The notes under the pieces were generated by a model that saw only the letters and a list, made by a program, of their open reading frames with translations, was not told the DNA's origin and did no database searches. A program made the position numbers and the translations under genes. Shown piece by piece: positions 12,251 to 20,858 of a stretch of 64,000 nt of DNA (positions within the stretch are counted from its first letter, which is position 1; every line of letters begins with the position of its first letter). Source of the stretch: Gammaproteobacteria bacterium (GTDB lineage Bacteria > Pseudomonadota > Gammaproteobacteria > Nevskiales > Nevskiaceae); contig JAPLSA010000017.1 in assembly GCA_026398815.1 (NCBI GenBank), positions 558,001 to 622,000 on the forward strand, in the 5' to 3' direction.

Positions 12251-12870
12251 CAGAAAAGCTCCACGGAGCCAGCGGTGGGAGATTCGGCGAGCTTGTGCCG
12301 GTACAGGCTTTCGCTGGCCAGAACCTCGGTGTCATTGGCCGACGGCAGGCGCTTGACCTGCGCGCGGCCTGTCAGCGGGAAGTAGTGCACGCGTCTCGGG
12401 CAGGTGTCGTACAAGTCCTGTGCCGCGACGGAAAGTCCTTCGGTGGCCAGATAGCGCAGCACGAACTGGCCGTTGCGCTTGCCGACATTCGAATGCGTGA
12501 AGCCGGCCAGCACCGCGCCGCCGCCGAACACCTTGCATTCCAGCCGGCTGCGCGCCGCGCCGCGCTTGAGCAGTTCGTTGATCAGCATTTCCATCGCGTA
12601 GGAGCCGTAGCGCGCGCTTTCGTTGGCGGCGCCGCCGTTCTCCAGGTCCGGCAGCATGAAGTGGTTCATGCCGCCGACGCCGGCCAGCGGATCGCGGATG
12701 CAGGCGCTGACGCAGGAGCCGAGCACGGTCACCAGCATCACGTCGCGATCGGTGACGATGTACTCGCCCGGCAGCACCTTCATTGCATGGGCGTTGAATT
12801 TCGGATCGAAGTAGGTGGTCGGCGCCGCGATCTTCTGCACCTTGTCGCGCACCTGGCGCATCTCGTACAT
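12250..12870 (-). CDS. cheD: Chemoreceptor glutamine deamidase CheD
   Basis: This 206-residue protein deamidates receptor glutamines to make methylation sites. The catalytic Cys and His lie in [14 protein letters not shown] and GGMNHFMLP, and the [20 protein letters not shown] helix is typical. The ATG at 12870 gives [11 protein letters not shown]. Longer readings in this frame run through cheR and are not coding. The protein extends beyond the conserved domain by a tail ending [10 protein letters not shown], and the last four residues match the end of the receptor at 9784-11052. The gene starts five bases after the cheR stop and overlaps cheB. Confidence 0.95.
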   Translation of the reverse strand: MYEMRQVRDKVQKIAAPTTYFDPKFNAHAMKVLPGEYIVTDRDVMLVTVLGSCVSACIRDPLAGVGGMNHFMLPDLENGGAANESARYGSYAMEMLINELLKRGAARSRLECKVFGGGAVLAGFTHSNVGKRNGQFVLRYLATEGLSVAAQDLYDTCPRRVHYFPLTGRAQVKRLPSANDTEVLASESLYRHKLAESPTAGSVELF

Positions 12871-12875
12871 GGCGT

Positions 12876-13745
12876 TCAGCCCCGGGGCGGCGTGCGGCGA
12901 TACACGGTGCGGCCGATCGAGGTGACGATGTCGGTCGCATGGAAAAAGCTTTCCGAATGGCCGGCGAAGAACAGGCCGTCGGGGCTGAGCAGCGGCGCCA
13001 TCTTCAGCAGGATGTCGCGCTGCGTGGGCTTGTCGAAATAGATCATCACGTTGCGGCAGAACAGCGCATCGAACGGCCCCTTCATCGGGTAGCGCGCATC
13101 GAGCAGGTTCAGCGGCCGGAAGGTGATCAGCTCGCGCAGCTCGTCGATCACCCGGACCTTGCCGGCGTTGATGCCGCTGCCGCGCCGGAAGTAGCGGCGC
13201 TTGCGGGCCTCGTCGAGCTTCTCGACCCGCTCCTCGGGATAGATCCCGGCGGCGGCGGTTTCCAGCACGTTGGTGTCGATGTCGGTGGCCAGGATCTTCA
13301 CCGGCGGCGTCAGGGAGTCGTAGACCTCGCAGGCGGTGATCGCCAGCGAATACGGCTCCTCGCCGGTACTGGCCGCCGAGCACCAGATCTTCGCCGGCGT
13401 GTGGCGCCCCTTGCCGGCCAGGAATTCCCGCAGGATCTCGAAGTGGTGCGCCTCGCGGAAGAACGAGGTCAGGTTGGTGGTCAACGCATTGGTGAACGCC
13501 TGCCATTCCTCGTCGCTGCCGCGCGCTTCGAGCTGGTCGAGATAGTCCTTGAACGACACCAGGTTCAGCGCCCGCAGGCGCCGCCCGAGCCGGCTGTAGA
13601 CCATGTCGCGCTTGGTTTCCGACAGCGCGATGCCGGCGCGGCCGTGGATCAGCTGGCGCACGCGATCGAAATCGCGCGCGGTGAAGGTGAAATCGCGATC
13701 GTCGGCCACGATCTGCTCGTCTGTCACGGCGGCGGCTCGGCTCAT
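12876..13745 (-). CDS. cheR: Chemoreceptor methyltransferase CheR
   Basis: This 289-residue SAM-dependent methyltransferase modifies receptor glutamates. The N-terminal all-helical domain contains FDRVRQLIHGRAGIALSETK. The SAM site is WCSAASTGEEPYSLA, and FCRNVMIYFDKPTQ is near the C terminus. The start at 13745 (MSRAAAVTDEQ) leaves a five-base gap after the receptor fragment upstream. A second ATG at 13766 is possible but would overlap that gene. Four receptor-like proteins in this window carry a C-terminal WTEF pentapeptide of the kind that docks CheR. Confidence 0.95.
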   Translation of the reverse strand: MSRAAAVTDEQIVADDRDFTFTARDFDRVRQLIHGRAGIALSETKRDMVYSRLGRRLRALNLVSFKDYLDQLEARGSDEEWQAFTNALTTNLTSFFREAHHFEILREFLAGKGRHTPAKIWCSAASTGEEPYSLAITACEVYDSLTPPVKILATDIDTNVLETAAAGIYPEERVEKLDEARKRRYFRRGSGINAGKVRVIDELRELITFRPLNLLDARYPMKGPFDALFCRNVMIYFDKPTQRDILLKMAPLLSPDGLFFAGHSESFFHATDIVTSIGRTVYRRTPPRG

Positions 13746-13750
13746 GGGCG

Positions 13751-14167
13751 TCAGAACTCGGTCCACTGCTCGCCGCTGCCGCTGGCCCGCTTGACCGCCG
13801 GCGCCGACGCGCTGGCAGCGGCGCGCCGTACCGGCAGCTTGGTGCGGCCCAGCGGACGGATGCCCGGCGCGGCAGCCGGCGACAGCGCCGGAGTTCTGGC
13901 GTCGGCCGGCGGCCCGCTGTCATTGGCGCTGACCCGGAAGCTGGCGACTGAGGCACTGAGTCCCTCAGCCTGCGATTCCAGCGAACGGGCCGCCGCCGAG
14001 GCTTCCTCGACCAAGGCCGCGTTCTGCTGGGTCACCTCATCCATCTGGGTGATGGTCAGGTTGACCTGCTCGATGCCCTGGCTCTGCTCCTGCGAGGCCG
14101 CCGAGATCTCGGCCATGATGTCGGTGACCCGCTTCACGCTGGTGAACAGCGAATCGAGAAGCTTCAT
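13751..14167 (-). CDS. Free-standing chemoreceptor C-terminal fragment (mini-MCP) with WTEF tail
   Basis: This 138-residue protein is only the C-terminal methylation helix of a receptor: [39 protein letters not shown], then a Pro/Ala linker and the terminal EQWTEF. It has no membrane segment, no PAS domain and no signalling hairpin tip. About 55 of its first 60 residues match the end of the receptor encoded just upstream (14367-16256), and a DNA run of about 60 bases is identical, so it arose by partial duplication. It nevertheless starts with its own ATG (MKLLDSLFTSVK), lies behind a terminator (14296-14344) and a sigma-54 promoter (14229-14244), and is the first gene ahead of cheR-cheD-cheB. 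It could be a CheR/CheB docking helper or methylation sink, or an inert remnant that only carries the promoter. Confidence 0.7.
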   Translation of the reverse strand: MKLLDSLFTSVKRVTDIMAEISAASQEQSQGIEQVNLTITQMDEVTQQNAALVEEASAAARSLESQAEGLSASVASFRVSANDSGPPADARTPALSPAAAPGIRPLGRTKLPVRRAAASASAPAVKRASGSGEQWTEF

Positions 14168-14228
14168 GGCAAGTTCCGGATGAACGTGGATCGACGGTCG
14201 GGAGCGGCGGGCGCGCGCCAACGCCCGT

Positions 14229-14244
14229 TGCAAGTCCGGTTCCC
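14229..14244 (-). promoter_or_regulatory. Sigma-54 promoter for mini-MCP-cheR-cheD-cheB
   Basis: The minus strand reads GGGAACCGGACTTGCA. The -24 GG and -12 GC are 12 bases apart, matching TGGCAC-N5-TTGCA. The predicted start is near 14218, about 50 bases before the ATG at 14167 and after the terminator of the upstream receptor gene. Confidence 0.75.
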
Positions 14245-14295
14245 GGCAGCCGATGCCGGATTTCCGGCGCCGGCAGCCGGTCTTTGCATCGCGCA

Positions 14296-14344
14296 AGGAA
14301 AGAGGCCCCGCGACCCGACGCCGGAAGGCGCGGATCGCGAGGCC
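14296..14344 (-). terminator. Terminator after the PAS-PAS chemoreceptor gene
   Basis: On the minus strand, a 13-bp stem (14332-14344 with 14304-14316, two G-U pairs) with a 15-base loop is followed by TCTTTCC. It begins 23 bases after the receptor stop codon. The T tract is interrupted, so termination may be partial. Confidence 0.6.
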
Positions 14345-14366
14345 CGGATGGCCCTGCGGCGCTGGA

Positions 14367-16256
14367 TCAGAACTCGGTCCAGGTGTCGGTCGCAGCGGCC
14401 GCGCGGCCACCGGTCGCCGATGCCGGCCGGCGCAGCGGCGCTGCCGGTGCCGCACGGCCGCGTGCCACGGCCGGCTTGGCAGTGACGGCCGGCGCACGGC
14501 GGCTGGCAGCCGCCGCGCCACTGCTGGCGCTGGCACTGGCCGCCGATTCGGCGACCGTGAACGAGGACACCGCAGCCGCCAGGCTGCGCGCCTGGTCTTC
14601 CATCGAACGGGCCGCCGCTGAGGCTTCCTCGACCAGCGCCGCGTTCTGCTGAGTGACCTGATCCATCTGGGTGATCGCCTGGTTGACCTGGTCGATGCCG
14701 GTCGACTGCTCCTGCGAGGCCGCCGAGATCTCGGCCATGATGTCGGTGACCCGCTTCACGCTGGTCACCACTTCGTCCATGGTCTTGCCGGCCTGCTCGA
14801 CCAGCCGCGCGCCGACATCGACCTTCTCGACCGAATCGCCGATTAGGGTCTTGATCTCCTTGGCCGCCGAGGCCGAGCGTTGCGCCAAGCTGCGCACTTC
14901 CGCCGCCACCACCGCGAAACCCCGGCCCTGCTCGCCGGCGCGGGCCGCTTCCACGGCGGCATTCAGCGCCAGGATATTGGTCTGGAAAGCGATGCCATCG
15001 ATGACGCTGATGATGTCGACGATCTTGCGCGAGGAGTCGTTGATCGCCGACATCGTCGACACCACCTGGCCAACCACCTGCCCGCCCTTGATCGCGACGT
15101 CCGAGGCGCCCAGTGCCAGCTGGTTTGCCTGGCGGGCGTTCTCGGCGTTCTGCTTGACGGTGGAGGTCAGCTCTTCCATCGAGCTGGCGGTTTCTTCGAG
15201 CGAAGCGGCCTGCTGCTCGGTACGCGCCGAAAGGTCGCTGTTGCCGGTGGCGATCTCGCGCGCCGCCGTATTGATGGTTTCGGTGGACACCTGGATCTGG
15301 CCGACCACGGCGGCCATGGTGTCGACCAGCACATTGACGCCACTGCACAGGTCGCGGATCGCGCCGCTCATGCCGTCGAGCGTGATGCGCTGCATCAGGT
15401 TGCCGTCGCGGGCCGCCCCCACCACCTGCTGGGTCTGCGCCACGGCACGCTCCAGCGCCTGCTGCTGCAGCACCTGGGCGGTGATGTCGCTGGCGTACTT
15501 GACGACCTTGAACGGCTTGCCGTTCATGTCGAGGATCGGGTTGTAGCTGGCCTGGATCCAGACTTCGCGGCCGCCCTTGCCGATGCGCTTGTACTGGCGC
15601 ATGTCGTACTCGCCGCGACCGAGCTTTTCCCAGAACGCCTTGTACTCCTGCGAATCGCGGTAGCCGGGCTCGACGAACATCGAGTGATGGCGGCCACGCA
15701 CCTCGTCCAGCGTGTAGCCGAGGGTGTTGAGGAAGTTGTCGTTGGCGGTCAGCACGGTGCCGTCGAGCTTGAATTCGATGACCGCCTGCGATTTCAGGAT
15801 CGCGGCCAGCTGGCCGTCGCTGTCGGCGGTCTTCAGCCGCAGCGCGGTGATGTCGGTGGCGTAGATCGCGACCTTGGCGACCTGGCCGTCGACCACCACC
15901 GGGTTGTAGTTGGCCTGCAGCCACAGTTCGCCGCCGCTGCCGCTGCGGAAGCGGAACTGGCCGGCCAGCGGCTCGCCGTGCAGCAGCTTGTCCCAGCCGT
16001 CGCGCAGCTCGCGGGATGCCGGGTCGTCGGCGCCGATCAGCACGTGGTGCGGCTGGCCGCGCAGCGCCTCCAGCGGCCGGCCGATCAGGTTGGTGAAGTT
16101 GTCGTTGGCGGTGACGATCACGCCCCGCGCATCGAGTTCCAGATAGGCGCGCAGCCGGCCAATCGCGTACAGCTGGGCGCGCGCCAGCTTCAGCTCCTTG
16201 GCATCGGCCGAGGCAGCGCCGCCGAGCAGCTTCGACAACAGCGTGCCGGCGCTCAC
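14367..16256 (-). CDS. Cytoplasmic chemoreceptor with two PAS domains (Aer-like)
   Basis: This 629-residue methyl-accepting protein has no membrane segment. Two PAS domains occupy about residues 30-145 and 150-270 ([20 protein letters not shown] and [20 protein letters not shown]), each followed by a PAC-like DIT motif. A HAMP-like linker and the signalling domain follow, with [20 protein letters not shown] at the hairpin tip near residue 430. The tail is Ala/Pro-rich and ends DTWTEF, a CheR-docking pentapeptide. The PAS domains suggest redox or energy sensing, but no flavin-binding residues can be assigned by eye. The start is GTG ([13 protein letters not shown]). A possible 32-codon leader frame (16253-16351) overlaps it as GTGA but has no other support. 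Confidence 0.9.
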   Translation of the reverse strand: MSAGTLLSKLLGGAASADAKELKLARAQLYAIGRLRAYLELDARGVIVTANDNFTNLIGRPLEALRGQPHHVLIGADDPASRELRDGWDKLLHGEPLAGQFRFRSGSGGELWLQANYNPVVVDGQVAKVAIYATDITALRLKTADSDGQLAAILKSQAVIEFKLDGTVLTANDNFLNTLGYTLDEVRGRHHSMFVEPGYRDSQEYKAFWEKLGRGEYDMRQYKRIGKGGREVWIQASYNPILDMNGKPFKVVKYASDITAQVLQQQALERAVAQTQQVVGAARDGNLMQRITLDGMSGAIRDLCSGVNVLVDTMAAVVGQIQVSTETINTAAREIATGNSDLSARTEQQAASLEETASSMEELTSTVKQNAENARQANQLALGASDVAIKGGQVVGQVVSTMSAINDSSRKIVDIISVIDGIAFQTNILALNAAVEAARAGEQGRGFAVVAAEVRSLAQRSASAAKEIKTLIGDSVEKVDVGARLVEQAGKTMDEVVTSVKRVTDIMAEISAASQEQSTGIDQVNQAITQMDQVTQQNAALVEEASAAARSMEDQARSLAAAVSSFTVAESAASASASSGAAAASRRAPAVTAKPAVARGRAAPAAPLRRPASATGGRAAAATDTWTEF

Positions 16257-16408
16257 GCCGACACCTGCACAGCACAGCGGAAGACGGAAGAGAGGGAGGA
16301 CGGCGCCGCGCCGCAGCAGGCGGCCGGCAGCAGGAAGGATCGAGAGGTCATGGCATGAGGTTCCGGACAGCGGGTGATGGCAATTCGGGACGCGTGGCGG
16401 GGCGCGGA

Positions 16409-16924
16409 CTAGTGGACGGCCTGGGTCTGGACATCGACCAGGGCCATGTCGGTTGACGACATCAGGCTTTCGATGTCGACCAGGATCAGCATCCGCTCGT
16501 CGAGCGCACCCAGGCCGGTGATGTAGGAGGTGTCGAGCGCGCTGCCGAATTCCGGCGTCGGCTTGATCTGCTCGGGGCTCAGCTGGGTCACGTCGGAGAC
16601 GCTGTCGACGACGATGCCGACGATGCGCCGGGCGATGTTCAGGATGATCATCACCGTGAACTCGTTGTAGGCCACCGTGTCGAGGTTGAACTTGATGCGC
16701 AGGTCGATCACCGGAACGATGGCGCCGCGCAGGTTGATCACGCCTTTGATGAAGTCCGGCGCGCCGGGAATTCGGGTCACGGTGTCGTAGCCGCGGATTT
16801 CCTGCACTTTCAGGATGTCGACGCCGTAGTACTCGTTGCCGAGCGTGAAGGTCAGCAGTTCGCGGCCGATCGCGGAATGCGCGGGATCGGTGCCGGGTAG
16901 CGGGGAAGCGGATGTCGGGTTCAT
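16409..16924 (-). CDS. cheW: Chemotaxis coupling protein CheW (first copy)
   Basis: This 171-residue CheW scaffold links receptors to CheA. It starts at ATG 16924 ([11 protein letters not shown]). The core has [38 protein letters not shown] and [15 protein letters not shown]. It is strongly similar to the cheW at 17149-17667, including the identical [15 protein letters not shown] stretch, so the two are tandem duplicates. The longer frame to 17053 passes through a sigma-54 promoter and is rejected. Confidence 0.94.
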   Translation of the reverse strand: MNPTSASPLPGTDPAHSAIGRELLTFTLGNEYYGVDILKVQEIRGYDTVTRIPGAPDFIKGVINLRGAIVPVIDLRIKFNLDTVAYNEFTVMIILNIARRIVGIVVDSVSDVTQLSPEQIKPTPEFGSALDTSYITGLGALDERMLILVDIESLMSSTDMALVDVQTQAVH

Positions 16925-16964
16925 GGCGGCAGGCAACCTGTCGTGCGGGCTTGGCCAGACCGGG

Positions 16965-16980
16965 TGCAAGTTCAGGGCCC
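16965..16980 (-). promoter_or_regulatory. Sigma-54 promoter for the first cheW
   Basis: The minus strand reads GGGCCCTGAACTTGCA with exact -24/-12 spacing. The predicted start is near 16954, about 30 bases before the cheW ATG. It lies after the terminator at 17051-17072, so this cheW is expressed separately from the second copy. Confidence 0.7.
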
Positions 16981-17050
16981 GTCCGGGCCGGCCTTCAAGC
17001 CGCCGCAGCCGGTCGGAATGACAGAGCCGCGTCCGGCGGTCGCCGCCACG

Positions 17051-17072
17051 CAAAAGGCCCCTCGCGGGGCCT
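17051..17072 (-). terminator. Intrinsic terminator between the two cheW genes
   Basis: On the minus strand there is a perfect 7-bp stem AGGCCCC/GGGGCCT with a four-base loop followed by TTTTG. It lies 77 bases after the stop of the upstream cheW and ends the cheA-receptor-cheW transcript. Confidence 0.85.
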
Positions 17073-17148
17073 CATGGCGACAGCAGCCGGAATGGCCACC
17101 GGAACCTCCGGCGCACGCGCCGGAATTCCGACAGCCGTGCGCGCCGCC

Positions 17149-17667
17149 TCAGTGCATCGCGCGGCCCGCCTCCGGCGCCAGCCGGGCCAGATCCTCGGCC
17201 TGCAGCAGGCGTTCGATGTCGACCAGGATCAGCATCCGGTCTTCCAGCGCACCAAGGCCAGCGATGTAGCGGGTATCAAGGCCGGCACCGAATTCCGGTG
17301 CCGGCTTGACCTGCTCCGGCGTCAGCCGGGTCACGTCGGAAACGCCGTCGACGACGATGCCGACGATCCGGCTGGCAAGGTTCAGGATGATCATCACCGT
17401 GAACTCGTTGTAGGCGATCGTTGCCAGCCGGAACTTGATGCGCAGGTCGATCACCGGAACGATCGCGCCGCGCAAATTGATCACACCCTTGATCCACGGC
17501 GGCGCATCCGGGATGCGGGTGACGGTGTCGTAGCCGCGAATCTCCTGCACTTTCAGGATGTCGACCCCGTAGTACTCGCTGCCGAGCGAGAAGGTCAGCA
17601 ATTCGCAGCCGGCCACCGGGGCGGCCGCGATGCCCGGGGTCGCAGCGGTGGCGGGTTCAGTGTTCAT
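17149..17667 (-). CDS. cheW: Chemotaxis coupling protein CheW (second copy)
   Basis: This 172-residue CheW paralogue starts at ATG 17667 ([12 protein letters not shown]), 27 bases after the stop of the transmembrane receptor at 17695-20049. The core motifs are [40 protein letters not shown] and [19 protein letters not shown]. Position and direction make it the last gene of the cheA-MCP-OMP-MCP-cheW unit, closed by the terminator at 17051-17072. Which of the three CheW proteins serves which CheA cannot be told from the sequence. Confidence 0.94.
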   Translation of the reverse strand: MNTEPATAATPGIAAAPVAGCELLTFSLGSEYYGVDILKVQEIRGYDTVTRIPDAPPWIKGVINLRGAIVPVIDLRIKFRLATIAYNEFTVMIILNLASRIVGIVVDGVSDVTRLTPEQVKPAPEFGAGLDTRYIAGLGALEDRMLILVDIERLLQAEDLARLAPEAGRAMH

Positions 17668-17694
17668 TGCGAGTCTCCGGATTCGGGCGCGGCA

Positions 17695-20049
17695 TCAGAA
17701 TTCGGTCCAAGCATCGCCGCCGACCGCCTTGCGCAGTGCTGGCGCGGCGCTGGCGGCGGGGCTGCGTCGGGTGGCCGGACGGGCTCGGGCCGGCACGGCC
17801 CTGGCGGGCGCGGCGGCGGCATGCACGACGGCCGCATCGGCCACCGTAACGGCGCGACTGCCATCGAGCACGAACACCGACACCGTGTGCGCCAGCGCTT
17901 CGGCCTGCTGCTCCAGCGCGTGGGCGGAAGCTGAGGCCTGCTCGACCAGCGCGGCGTTCTGCTGCGTCACCTCGTCCATCTGGGTGATCGCCTGATTGAC
18001 CTGCTCGATGCCCGAGCTCTGCTCTTCCGAGGCTGCCGAAATCGCCGAGATGATCTCGGTCACCCGCTTCACGCTGCCGACCACTTCCTCCATCGTCCGG
18101 CCGGCCTGCTCGACCAGCTTGGTGCCGTTGCCGACCTTCTCGACAGAATCGCCGATCAGCACCTTGATCTCCTTGGCCGCCGTCGCCGAGCGCTGCGCGA
18201 GGCTGCGCACTTCCGAGGCCACCACCGCGAAGCCGCGACCCTGCTCGCCGGCGCGGGCCGCTTCCACCGCCGCGTTCAGCGCCAGGATGTTGGTCTGGAA
18301 GGCAATGCCGTCGATGACGCTGATGATGTCGACGATCTTCTTCGACGAATCGTTGATCGCGCTCATCGTGGTCACCACATCCGACACCACCTGACCACCC
18401 TTGACGGCGATCTCGGAGGCACCCCGCGCCAGCTGGTTGGCTTGACGGGCGCTGTCGGCGTTCTGCTTGACGGTGGAGGTCAGCTCTTCCATCGAGCTGG
18501 CGGTTTCCTCCAGCGATGCCGCCTGCTGCTCGGTGCGCGACGACAGATCCTGATTGCCGGCGGCGATCTCGCGCGAGGCGGTGTGGATGGTCTCGGTGGC
18601 CTGCTTGATCGTGGCGATGATCCGCGACAGCTGCTCGACGGTCTGGTTGGAGTCGAGCTTCAGCTGGCCGAAGGTGCCCTGATATTCAGCGCTGATGGTT
18701 TCGGTCAGATCGCCCTTGGCCAGCGCACTCAGCACCCGCACCACTTCGCCGAGGCCCACCGAGCTGGTGTCCATCAGCTGGTTGATGCCCTGCGCCAGCG
18801 CCAGGAAGAAACCGCTCTTGCCTTCGATGGCGATGCGCTGCGTGAAGTCGCCATTGGCGGCGGCGCTAACGATGCGCGCCACCTCGGCTTCGGTCGCCAC
18901 TTCACCGCTGATGTCGCGGGCGTACTTGATGACCTTCACCGGCTTGCCAGCAGCATCGAACAGCGCGTTGTACGACGCTTCCAGCCAGACCTCGTGGCCG
19001 TCGCGGGCAATGCGCCGGAAGCGGCCGGCGATGAACTCGCCACGGCGCAGGCGGTTCCAGTGCGTGGCGTAGTCCGGATGGGCAACCTCGACCGGATCGC
19101 AGAGCATGCTGTGCGGTTTGCCGACGATGTCGGCCAGCGCGTAGCCGAAGGTCTTCAGGAAAATCTCGTTGGCCTGCTGGATGCTGCCGTCGAGACCGAA
19201 CTCGATGACCGCCTGCGAGCGGTTGATCGCCGCCAGCTGGCCGCTGTTCTCGGCCGCCATCGCCGCACGGCTGCGCAGCTCGGCCTGCATGCGATTGAGC
19301 GCGGCCATGACGCTACCCGGATGCGTGGTGGCGCCTTCGACCTCGCGGTCGAGCACGCCGCCGGCAATACGTTCGGCGACCAGGCCGGCGTCGCTGGGAT
19401 CGGCGCCGAGCTGGGCCATGATCCTGCGCGTCGTTGCCAAGCTCAGCCAGGCCAGCAAGCCGGCCAGTACGGCCAGGCTGCCGAACTGGGTCAAGCTCAC
19501 CTCACGGCCGACCGCCTCGCCCTGCGCGCCCTGCCGCCCGATCAGCGCTTCGATGCCATCGCCGACGCCGGACAGCGTGCCTTCCAGCATGCTGAACGCG
19601 GCGTGGAACTCCGGCATCCGCGCCTGCGCCGCCCGGATATCGTGGGAGGCGAGATCGACGATCGTGGTCGCCGCCCCGGCGTAGGCTTCGATCTGCGGGT
19701 CGGCTGCATCCAGCTGCTGATGCACGCCGGCATCCAGAGTCGCGCCGCGCAGCGAGGCCAGCGCCGCGTTGATGTTGGCGATGTGCTCGTCGAGGCCCTT
19801 GCGGATCTCTGCGAAACGCGCAGCATCGGCCTTGCCGTCGGCGGCCAGCATCGCCGCCAGCACGTCAGAATTGACGGCGTCATGCATCATGTCGACTTGC
19901 ATCTGCGCGCGCACGGCCTTGGCCGCCAGCGACTGCCGCGCCGTGCTTTCCAGCAGCAGCTTCTGGCCGAACCAGCCGACCAGGCCGATCGTGCAGGCCG
20001 CCACCAGGCCGGCTGCGCCGAGCATCAACAGACGTTGCTTGAGTTTCAT
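17695..20049 (-). CDS. Transmembrane chemoreceptor with periplasmic helical sensor and PAS domain
   Basis: This 784-residue receptor has a first membrane helix at about residues 8-30, a mostly helical periplasmic region rich in Ala (about 31-185) and a second helix near 188-205. One cytoplasmic PAS domain follows ([20 protein letters not shown], about 270-385), then two HAMP-like segments ([17 protein letters not shown] and [14 protein letters not shown]) and the signalling domain with [20 protein letters not shown]. The tail ends DAWTEF. The layout repeats that of the receptor at 20858-23233, so the two are diverged duplicates. The ligand is unknown. Confidence 0.9.
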   Translation of the reverse strand: MKLKQRLLMLGAAGLVAACTIGLVGWFGQKLLLESTARQSLAAKAVRAQMQVDMMHDAVNSDVLAAMLAADGKADAARFAEIRKGLDEHIANINAALASLRGATLDAGVHQQLDAADPQIEAYAGAATTIVDLASHDIRAAQARMPEFHAAFSMLEGTLSGVGDGIEALIGRQGAQGEAVGREVSLTQFGSLAVLAGLLAWLSLATTRRIMAQLGADPSDAGLVAERIAGGVLDREVEGATTHPGSVMAALNRMQAELRSRAAMAAENSGQLAAINRSQAVIEFGLDGSIQQANEIFLKTFGYALADIVGKPHSMLCDPVEVAHPDYATHWNRLRRGEFIAGRFRRIARDGHEVWLEASYNALFDAAGKPVKVIKYARDISGEVATEAEVARIVSAAANGDFTQRIAIEGKSGFFLALAQGINQLMDTSSVGLGEVVRVLSALAKGDLTETISAEYQGTFGQLKLDSNQTVEQLSRIIATIKQATETIHTASREIAAGNQDLSSRTEQQAASLEETASSMEELTSTVKQNADSARQANQLARGASEIAVKGGQVVSDVVTTMSAINDSSKKIVDIISVIDGIAFQTNILALNAAVEAARAGEQGRGFAVVASEVRSLAQRSATAAKEIKVLIGDSVEKVGNGTKLVEQAGRTMEEVVGSVKRVTEIISAISAASEEQSSGIEQVNQAITQMDEVTQQNAALVEQASASAHALEQQAEALAHTVSVFVLDGSRAVTVADAAVVHAAAAPARAVPARARPATRRSPAASAAPALRKAVGGDAWTEF

Positions 20050-20081
20050 CTTGGGGAGTCCTGTGAAAGTGACGGGCGCGC

Positions 20082-20858
20082 TTACCAGCGCGCCGACAGG
20101 CCGATGGCGACCGTGATGTCCGGCGTGCTGTGGTTCAGCCCGGCATAGGCGGCGGTGTCGAGCTGCAGGTTGTCGGTGACCAGCCAGACCAGGCCGGTAT
20201 CGAAGGAAAACTGGGTGTTGCCATGGCCGGCGGAACCGAGTTCCTCGCTGGCCAGTTCAACGAAGCTGCGCAGCGCCGGCGTCCAGGCATGACCCAGCGT
20301 CAGGCCGGCGATGCCGCTGAGGTAGTCATGGCCGGCCTCGTCTTCGTTCAGCGCGATGCCCGGCATCAGGCCCAGCGAGCAGTCCTGCGGCAGCTCCCAC
20401 TCGGCGACGCCGCGCAGCGACGGCCGGTCGCCATGGCCGCGAAAGGCCTGGCTGCCGGTCGGGATGTCGACATGCAGCAGCAGCGCCATCGAGGCCTCAG
20501 CCGGACCGGGCGCCGGCAGGTGGTACTTCAGGCCCAGCGACAGATCGCCGACGCCATCGACATGCGGCGACTGGCCATCCGAGCGCTCGTGCAGCGAGCC
20601 GTCGGTTTCCAGCCGCGCTTCCCAGTTGTCGGCGAAGCCTAGGCGCAACAGCGTCGGCGTGGCGATCTGCTGCGGACGATGGCCGAAGCCGTCGCGGCGC
20701 TCCATCGCGACACTGGTCTCGATCTGGAAAGTGCCGGCGCCGACCGTCTGGCTGGATTCGACGACATCCGGGCGATCGGTGCTCAGCGGCTCGGCCAGCG
20801 CCGGGCCACCGAGGCTGGCGACGGCCAGCGCGAAGACGGCTGCCAGAGGCGTCTTCAT
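20082..20858 (-). CDS. Outer-membrane barrel-like protein (phenol-degradation MetA family) inside a receptor operon
   Basis: This 258-residue protein has a clear signal peptide ([22 protein letters not shown], cleavage after ALA). It is followed by [23 protein letters not shown] and alternating beta-strand patterns ending in an aromatic residue (GLSARW), as in outer-membrane barrels. The [13 protein letters not shown] start and [17 protein letters not shown] resemble the Phenol_MetA_deg transporter-like family. The ATG at 20858 overlaps the TGA of the upstream chemoreceptor and its stop is 32 bases before the next receptor, so it is embedded in the receptor operon. A role in letting the attractant reach the periplasmic sensors is possible but is inference. 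Confidence 0.78.
   Translation of the reverse strand: MKTPLAAVFALAVASLGGPALAEPLSTDRPDVVESSQTVGAGTFQIETSVAMERRDGFGHRPQQIATPTLLRLGFADNWEARLETDGSLHERSDGQSPHVDGVGDLSLGLKYHLPAPGPAEASMALLLHVDIPTGSQAFRGHGDRPSLRGVAEWELPQDCSLGLMPGIALNEDEAGHDYLSGIAGLTLGHAWTPALRSFVELASEELGSAGHGNTQFSFDTGLVWLVTDNLQLDTAAYAGLNHSTPDITVAIGLSARW

Noticed and set aside
16253-16351. 32-codon frame ([14 protein letters not shown]...) overlapping the GTG of the PAS-PAS receptor as a possible leader peptide
   Set aside because: It has no ribosome-binding site, no promoter could be seen, and short open frames are frequent here. It is kept only as a remark.
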